DNA of 40,747 nucleotides from Patescibacteria group bacterium (GTDB lineage Bacteria > Patescibacteriota > Minisyncoccia > Phycocordibacterales > UBA918), in contig JAIEOU010000003.1 in the NCBI GenBank assembly GCA_019750255.1, positions 83,350 to 124,096 on the forward strand, given 5' to 3'. Made by a program: the position numbers and the translations under genes. Under the pieces are notes generated by a model, which saw only the letters and a list, made by a program, of their open reading frames with translations, searched no databases and had not been told where the DNA came from. Positions 37,348-40,747 of this stretch are shown one piece after another. Numbering within the stretch: position 1 is the first letter of the stretch; every line of letters starts with the position of its first letter.

Positions 37348-38280
37348 TTAATCGAAGATGCTCACGAGGTACTCGTCAATCTTACGTTGCTCCCAGTCGT
37401 AGAAGTGAACGTCGGCAGCATGCAGGTCTCGAGCGAGGTCTTCGCCGACAAATCTCCAGTGCCAAGGCTCGTAGACGTAGAAACTATTATTTTCGGGATA
37501 GGAAAGTATGAAACCGTACTTGTGAGCATTTTCTTGCAGCCACGTGTAGGCGGGAGTGGCCGCAAAACTAGTGTACGGTCCGCCGACCGCTGGGGTGGTC
37601 AGGTCGAGTGTTGTGCCGAGTTGGTGCTCAGAAAAGCCTTGGTCTGCCGAAAAGGCATTGGCGCCCGTTCCGTATTGCTGGGTGTATTGACCCTTTAATT
37701 CATTTTGTTCATCAAATGAACGGTATGCCGACACTACTTTTAAATCAATGGCGTCGTCAGCGGCGTCGTCAAGCATTTCTTTTAAAAACTTCCAGGCCGA
37801 GGCATGAAAATATTGTTCCTTCCTGCCGGGAAGTACATAGGAATCGTCAATTTTGGTGAGGCGTTGGGGAATGTAGTTTTCGTTTAAAAAGTACACCTTT
37901 GAGTACTTTTGTAGCAACTCTTTGTCGGTCTTTGAGAGCTTGTCGAGCACGCCAATGGTACCGGCGAGGTCATCGAGCTGATCTTCGAATTCTTCGTTGC
38001 GGTTTTGTTCACGGTCGAGGTCTCGCTCGGTCTCACGCAGTTCTTCCTCGGTTATGGAGAGTCGATAAGCGAGGTCAGTGATGGTGGAGCTGGCCTGTGC
38101 ACGTTCGACTACCAGAGTATTGGAAGAGGAGGCGTTTTCGAGTAAAAAGAAGTTTCGCTCCTTTAAGAGCATATCAATGTGGGAACGCTGGGTCAGGTGC
38201 TGCCAGGTTAGGTAGGTGGTTGTCACTGCAAGGGTAAGGGTAATAACCCCCAGGGCATAGACGAGATAGGAACGCTGCAT
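37348..38280 (-). CDS. D-alanyl-D-alanine carboxypeptidase, VanY type
   Basis: 310 residues. It trims the terminal D-Ala from peptidoglycan stem peptides outside the membrane. A TM helix (6-26) is followed by a coiled coil (about 60-110, ITEEELRETERDLDREQNR) and the LAS peptidase domain: SAYRSFDEQN, SEHQLGTTLDL (zinc His and Asp) and EPWHWRFVGE (catalytic Glu region and zinc His). A -10 box TAGAAT with TGG lies 9 nt before the ATG. It is divergent from rpsF. Confidence 0.93.
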   Translation of the reverse strand: MQRSYLVYALGVITLTLAVTTTYLTWQHLTQRSHIDMLLKERNFFLLENASSSNTLVVERAQASSTITDLAYRLSITEEELRETERDLDREQNRNEEFEDQLDDLAGTIGVLDKLSKTDKELLQKYSKVYFLNENYIPQRLTKIDDSYVLPGRKEQYFHASAWKFLKEMLDDAADDAIDLKVVSAYRSFDEQNELKGQYTQQYGTGANAFSADQGFSEHQLGTTLDLTTPAVGGPYTSFAATPAYTWLQENAHKYGFILSYPENNSFYVYEPWHWRFVGEDLARDLHAADVHFYDWEQRKIDEYLVSIFD

Positions 38281-38289
38281 GTAGGGCTT

Positions 38290-38295
38290 ATTCTA
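38290..38295 (-). promoter_or_regulatory. Extended -10 box of the VanY-type gene
   Basis: Reverse-strand TGG-TAGAAT, 9 nt before the ATG at 38280. Confidence 0.5.
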
Positions 38296-38334
38296 CCATG
38301 TTCCGTAATGCTTGAAGCGGGGCAGTTTTTATGG

Positions 38335-38340
38335 TAGGGT
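38335..38340 (+). promoter_or_regulatory. Extended -10 box of rpsF
   Basis: TGG-TAGGGT with about 29 nt to the rpsF ATG. Confidence 0.45.
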
Positions 38341-38369
38341 GTGCCCGTTACTAGTAAGCAGTTTTGCAC

Positions 38370-38915
38370 ATGCAAGAAAGCACAATGCCGGCGGTTGAGG
38401 CCGAAGTGGTTGGAAACGAGCGCGAGCCCGTAGCCTACGAGTTCGCCTTCCACATTCTTCCAACAGTCGCCGAAGGGGAAGTCGAGAGTGTTTACAACAC
38501 CCTCAAAGAGCATATTACAAAGGCTGGAGGCACTATCTTTGACACGGAAGCACCAGAGCGTTTTGATCTCGCCTACGGCGTGGTTAAGTACCTCGAAGGT
38601 CGCAACCGGGTATTTACAAGCGCGTATTTCGGTTGGATTCGCTTCCATCTCACGCCCGCTGCGCTCGCAGGCCTTACCGAAGACATCGATGGCGTCAAAG
38701 AACTCCTCCGTTACCTCCTTATTCGCCTCACGCGTGAAGAAGAACAGGCACCGTTTCGTTTTCACGAAGCATTGGCTGAAACTCGCGTAAAGACGATTGG
38801 GACTCCCGATGGTGAAGTGATTGCTGCCGATGCTGAAGTGGTAGAAGAAGTAGTTGAAGGTGCTCCAGAAGTGGCCGTTGCTGACGCAACCGTCTCTGGC
38901 GAGGAGGTAAAGTAG
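38370..38915 (+). CDS. rpsF: 30S ribosomal protein bS6 with N- and C-terminal extensions
   Basis: 181 residues, against about 95-135 usually. bS6 pairs with bS18 on the small-subunit platform. The fold runs from EPVAYEFAFHILP to LLRYLLIRLTREEEQ (about 20-125), with the family's FDLAYGVVKYLEGRNRVF-like central strand. About 18 acidic residues precede it, and a tail of roughly 40 residues follows, rich in Glu, Val and Ala, much like the bL19 tail. A TTG two codons before the ATG is also possible as a start. First gene of the rpsF-ssb-rpsR set. Confidence 0.95.
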   Translation: MQESTMPAVEAEVVGNEREPVAYEFAFHILPTVAEGEVESVYNTLKEHITKAGGTIFDTEAPERFDLAYGVVKYLEGRNRVFTSAYFGWIRFHLTPAALAGLTEDIDGVKELLRYLLIRLTREEEQAPFRFHEALAETRVKTIGTPDGEVIAADAEVVEEVVEGAPEVAVADATVSGEEVK

Positions 38916-38919
38916 TAGG

Positions 38920-38942
38920 TATACTAATAGGGTAATAACCCT
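38920..38942 (+). promoter_or_regulatory. -10 box and leader hairpin of ssb
   Basis: TATACT (38920-38925), directly followed by the hairpin AGGGT-AATA-ACCCT (38929-38942); about 38 nt from the box to the ssb ATG. SSB could be made from rpsF transcripts as well. Confidence 0.4.
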
Positions 38943-38963
38943 AACCACCTACGAATTCACTCT

Positions 38964-39410
38964 ATGTACCTCAACAAGGCGATGGTCTACGGTAACCTTA
39001 CCCGCGATCCAGAAATGAAGGCACTGCCAAGCGGTATGAGCATCTGCTCGTTCTCACTAGCCACTAACCGCGTCTACAACGACCGGGACGGCAAGCGTCA
39101 GGAACAGACTGACTACCACAACGTTGTGGTATTCGGAAAGCAGGCGGAAACCACCGCTAAGTACCTCACGAAGGGCAGTAGCACGTATGTCGAGGGCCGG
39201 ATGCAGACACGTAGTTGGGAAAAGGATGGCCAGAAGCAGTATCGTACCGAGATTGTCGCTGACCGCGTACAGTTTGGCCCACGTACGGGTGGTAGTGGTG
39301 GAGCGGCTCCGGCTGCTTCAGCCGCGGGGGGTAATAACCCCGACGACCGCGCACCGGCGCTTCCGGATTATCCAGAGGAAGAGATCAATCCTGAAGACAT
39401 TCCCTTCTAG
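38964..39410 (+). CDS. ssb: Single-stranded DNA-binding protein
   Basis: 148 residues. The OB fold is complete: NKAMVYGNLTRDPEMKALPSG, CSFSLATNR, TDYHNVVVFGKQAETTAKYL, YVEGRMQTRSW. A Gly/Ala/Pro linker follows. The acidic tip ends NPEDIPF, matching the conserved DDIPF-type end through which SSB recruits RecO and other repair proteins (recO is at 29998). Standard place between bS6 and bS18. Confidence 0.98.
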   Translation: MYLNKAMVYGNLTRDPEMKALPSGMSICSFSLATNRVYNDRDGKRQEQTDYHNVVVFGKQAETTAKYLTKGSSTYVEGRMQTRSWEKDGQKQYRTEIVADRVQFGPRTGGSGGAAPAASAAGGNNPDDRAPALPDYPEEEINPEDIPF

Positions 39411-39438
39411 AGCACACCACCGGCCCAGCTACTTTGTT

Positions 39439-39499
39439 GGCGCTATCGTAAAAACGTTCACCGTACACCTACGTACGCCTCACGTTTTTACTCCGCGCC
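39439..39499. other. Hairpin with internal loop after ssb
   Basis: GGCGC/GCGCC (39439-39443 with 39495-39499), internal loop TATC/TCC, inner 9-bp stem GTAAAAACG/CGTTTTTAC (39448-39456 with 39483-39491), 26-nt loop with CGTAC/GTACG. The layout recalls the repeat elements A-D but shares no loop sequence with them. Confidence 0.5.
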
Positions 39500-39572
39500 G
39501 CCGCGTATCTGAACCAGTGGCTGCACTCTAGAATCAGGCCGCTGACGTTCCGCTGATTAAAATTAAAAATAT

Positions 39573-39667
39573 GCAGGTTGCCACCGTTACTTTTTTCGCT
39601 TTGATGCTCAAAAGTAACGAGGCAACTGACTAAGGAAAACATAGTCTCAGCTCCGCTGCTCCTTGTT
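39573..39667. repeat. Structured repeat element, copy B
   Basis: Plus strand: outer stem GTTGCC/GGCAAC, internal loop ACC/GA, inner stem GTTACTTTT/AAAAGTAAC, loop TTCGCTTTGATGCTC (same 15 nt as copy A), then TAAGGAAAACATAGTC, the hairpin CAGC-TCC-GCTG and CTCCTT. It lies between ssb and rpsR, 30 nt before the rpsR start. Confidence 0.8.
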
Positions 39668-39696
39668 TCTCCTCATTATTAGATAAAAGTATTCCC

Positions 39697-39900
39697 ATGG
39701 AAAAGCACAACCTCCACAAGAAAGCCCCGGTCGAACACGTCGACTACAAAGACATTACCCGTCTGGGAGCCCTCGTAAACCCACACGCTCGTATCCTCAA
39801 CCGCCGCCGCACCGGCTTTACTGCCAAGCAGCAGCGCGACCTCTCACGAGGCATCAAGCGCGCTCGATTTATGGCCCTCATGCCGTACATCCAACACTAA
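39697..39900 (+). CDS. rpsR: 30S ribosomal protein bS18
   Basis: 67 residues. Binds bS6 on the small-subunit platform. It contains VDYKDITRLGALVNPHARIL, RRRTGFTAKQQRDLSRGIKRAR and ARFMALMPYIQH, the full family signature. bL9 (rplI), the usual next gene, is absent. Flanked by repeat elements B (before) and C (after). Confidence 0.97.
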   Translation: MEKHNLHKKAPVEHVDYKDITRLGALVNPHARILNRRRTGFTAKQQRDLSRGIKRARFMALMPYIQH

Positions 39901-39908
39901 GCAGAAAC

Positions 39909-40000
39909 AAAGAGCGGCGTAAGCCGCTCTTATGTTTTGCTTACGTGGGCGCTTCACTAGTTTCGACCCTTAAAGGGAGAAACTGGTGGCAGCGAGCCAC
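39909..40000. repeat. Structured repeat element, copy C
   Basis: Reverse strand: outer stem GTGG-ct-CGCT / AGCG-c-CCAC (same bulges as copy A), inner stem CAC-c-AGTTT / AAACT-a-GTG, loop CTCCCTTTAAGGGTCG (type of copy D), then GTAAGCAAAACATAAG and the AGAGCGGC hairpin. It starts 9 nt after the rpsR stop. Confidence 0.7.
39911..39930. terminator. Terminator after rpsR, part of element C
   Basis: Stem AGAGCGGC/GCCGCTCT, loop GTAA, then TATGTTTTGCTT on the plus strand and TTTGTTTC on the minus strand; bidirectional. Confidence 0.85.
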
Positions 40001-40185
40001 GGTGAACACTCCAAATAGTACTTCCAGTATCAAACACTTCGGCGGATTGTCCCTTCACAGGGACAATCCGCCGATTTGTGTGTGCAAAGATAGTCCGTAT
40101 GGTAAACAGGCGCGGCTAGTCTCCTCTCCTCAGTGTTTGAAAAAAGTAACGGAGGCGAGTTGAGGTGAGGCGAGCTTGAAATTAG
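40001..40185. other. Gene-free region with further inverted repeats
   Basis: Besides copy E (40032-40084) it holds a loose 13-bp repeat, TCTCCTCTCCTCA near 40120 with TGAGGTGAGGCGA near 40162, with two mismatches. No gene. Confidence 0.4.
40032..40084. repeat. Partial repeat element, copy E
   Basis: AAACACTTCG, a stem of 15-16 bp (GCGGATTGTCCC / GGGACAATCCGC) and TTTGTGTGTG. It matches copy D read on the thyX strand (AAACACTTCG, CACAGGGA, TTGTGTTTG at the same places) but lacks the TAAGC...ATAGTC module. Probably a decayed copy directly after C. Confidence 0.5.
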
Positions 40186-40268
40186 ATACTATATTATTTA
40201 ATCGAGAAGTTCTGATCATTCGCGAGAGGGAATAGCTAAAAACACCAGCACGCACGTGTGGGTTTTTT
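40186..40268 (+). ncRNA. Possible small transcript ending in a terminator
   Basis: TACTATATT near 40187 could be a -10 box; a hairpin CCAGCACG-CA-CGTGTGGG with one mismatch, followed by T6, lies at 40243-40267. No coding frame between. Only the terminator is reasonably supported. Confidence 0.25.
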
Positions 40269-40355
40269 GTTGAGTCTGTAATGCTTTAAAGGCCGTTCAC
40301 CTCAATAAAGCCTTATTTTTATAGCCGCTTATAAGTGCTCGGAGTGGGGAATTTA

Positions 40356-40384
40356 TTGCTTTTTAGAAAAAATTATGCTATAGT
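40356..40384 (+). promoter_or_regulatory. Promoter of the small membrane protein
   Basis: TTGCTT (40356-40361), a 17-nt spacer, TATAGT (40379-40384). Same -35 sequence as the rplK promoter. Confidence 0.65.
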
Positions 40385-40433
40385 ATATTTCTAGTGAAAG
40401 GATGTCCTCTCACTAAGATTGGAGGAAAGGTCA

Positions 40434-40568
40434 ATGAACAAACTGTGTTCGAGAGATCAGGATTTTCAAGACATGGAGTCCCGTCCAGGTGCAGGTGGTG
40501 CCGGAATCTTCGGCTTAACCCTGATACTTGCGGTCCTCTATATCCTCATCGCGAATCTCTTTTTCTGA
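40434..40568 (+). CDS. Small single-TM protein (44 residues)
   Basis: Starts MNKLCSRDQDFQDMESRP, then a Gly/Ala hinge (GAGGAGIFG) and a TM helix LTLILAVLYILIANLFF ending the protein. GGAGGAAAGG lies 4-13 nt before the ATG, an excellent ribosome binding site, and a near-consensus promoter is upstream. A longer frame on the same strand (40394-40609) lacks these features. Function unknown; no family recognised. Confidence 0.65.
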   Translation: MNKLCSRDQDFQDMESRPGAGGAGIFGLTLILAVLYILIANLFF

Positions 40569-40677
40569 AAGACGCGCATTGTCGGGAAATCATCAGGTTC
40601 CGGAAGTAGCGGCGAAATTACCCTTAGGGTAGCTTCGCACGCACTCCCGGGCCTTTCATTTTTTATACTACTTAGAC

Positions 40678-40746
40678 TCAAACCCCAACTGCACTAATAC
40701 CAAATAGTTTAGCAAACGATTCTTCTGGTGTCTCCCAGTTTAATGT
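40678..40746 (-). CDS. C-terminal end of a probable IS30-like transposase (rest outside window)
   Basis: The last 22 residues on the reverse strand read TLNWETPEESFAKLFGISAV and two more, then TGA. The LNW.TP.E.F pattern is typical of the C-terminus of IS30-type DDE transposases. Only the end is present, so the family is tentative; an integrase-core protein of another IS family could end similarly. No terminal repeat can be identified between 40600 and 40678. Confidence 0.45.
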   Translation of the reverse strand, partial: TLNWETPEESFAKLFGISAVGV

Positions 40747-40747
40747 C

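Noticed and set aside
38223-38948. 241-codon reverse-strand frame across rpsF
   Set aside because: Antisense to bS6 and overlapping the VanY gene start; no motif.
39573-39690. Reverse-strand peptide frame starting ATGTTTTCCTTAGTC within element B
   Set aside because: It runs through a structured element, its sequence is dictated by the stem and loop, and the same position in copies A and D has no ATG.
40394-40609. 71-codon frame overlapping the small membrane protein
   Set aside because: It lacks a ribosome binding site, while the overlapping frame at 40434 has promoter, ribosome binding site and a clean TM helix.
1-40747. CRISPR array
   Set aside because: No regularly spaced direct repeats; the repeated structures found are dispersed single hairpin elements.

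Overview
The window looks like the chromosome of a Candidate Phyla Radiation bacterium (Patescibacteria, probably the Parcubacteria branch). This is an inference from style and content, not from a 16S gene. The signs are: bL19 and bS6 carrying long acidic tails, uL11 alone without uL1, no bL9 beside the bS6-SSB-bS18 locus, many single-TM proteins of unknown function, compact spacing, UGA read as stop, tRNAs without an encoded CCA, and many genes with a -10 box 6-9 nt before the start codon (predicted leaderless mRNAs).

Layout. 1-1400: end of an RluA pseudouridine synthase, then rplS. 1400-1980: tRNA-Leu(GAG) with an odd overlapping terminator and an inverted tRNA fragment. 1980-8455: envelope and stress genes (secreted HExxH protein, membrane-anchored proteins, photolyase-related protein with DUF2256, SOUL protein, SGNH hydrolase, His-rich protein). 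8509-9099: tRNA-His whose 5' end overlaps a frameshifted HNH endonuclease gene. 9239-10958: small TM protein, YibE/F-like protein, mscL. 11428-14461: nrdB (with ATP-cone) and nrdA (without). 14653-16406: matrixin-like protease and SIMPL protein. 16536-18721: secE-nusG, an unrelated reverse-strand gene, then rplK. 18839-20072: hypothetical gene and NUDIX. 20168-25151: dcd, double-length thyX, tmk, dut, small membrane protein, glyA. 25224-34018: DUF2914 protein, ileS, recO, a large surface protein, glyQS. 34112-36936: XRE regulator, metG, tatD. 37004-39900: Cys-rich protein, VanY-type peptidase, rpsF, ssb, rpsR. 39901-40747: structured intergenic DNA, a small membrane protein, and the end of a probable transposase.

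The genes form two main functional sets. Translation: tRNAs, IleRS, GlyRS, MetRS, bL19, uL11, bS6, bS18, a pseudouridine synthase, NusG and SecE. Deoxynucleotide supply: NrdBA makes dNDPs, Dcd and Dut give dUMP, ThyX and Tmk convert it to dTDP, and GlyA supplies methylene-tetrahydrofolate.

The most notable observations are: (1) an IleRS with a complete histidine-phosphatase domain inserted in its catalytic region; (2) a family of structured intergenic elements (four good copies and a relic) with covarying stems, an ACC/GA internal loop and two conserved 15-16-nt loop types, placed directly after nusG, thyX and rpsR and before rpsR; (3) both tRNA genes having their 3' acceptor strand inside a terminator-like hairpin; (4) an HNH gene remnant ending inside tRNA-His; (5) a photolyase-family protein that has lost the Fe-S cysteines; (6) ThyX and RNR variants with relocated or missing motifs.
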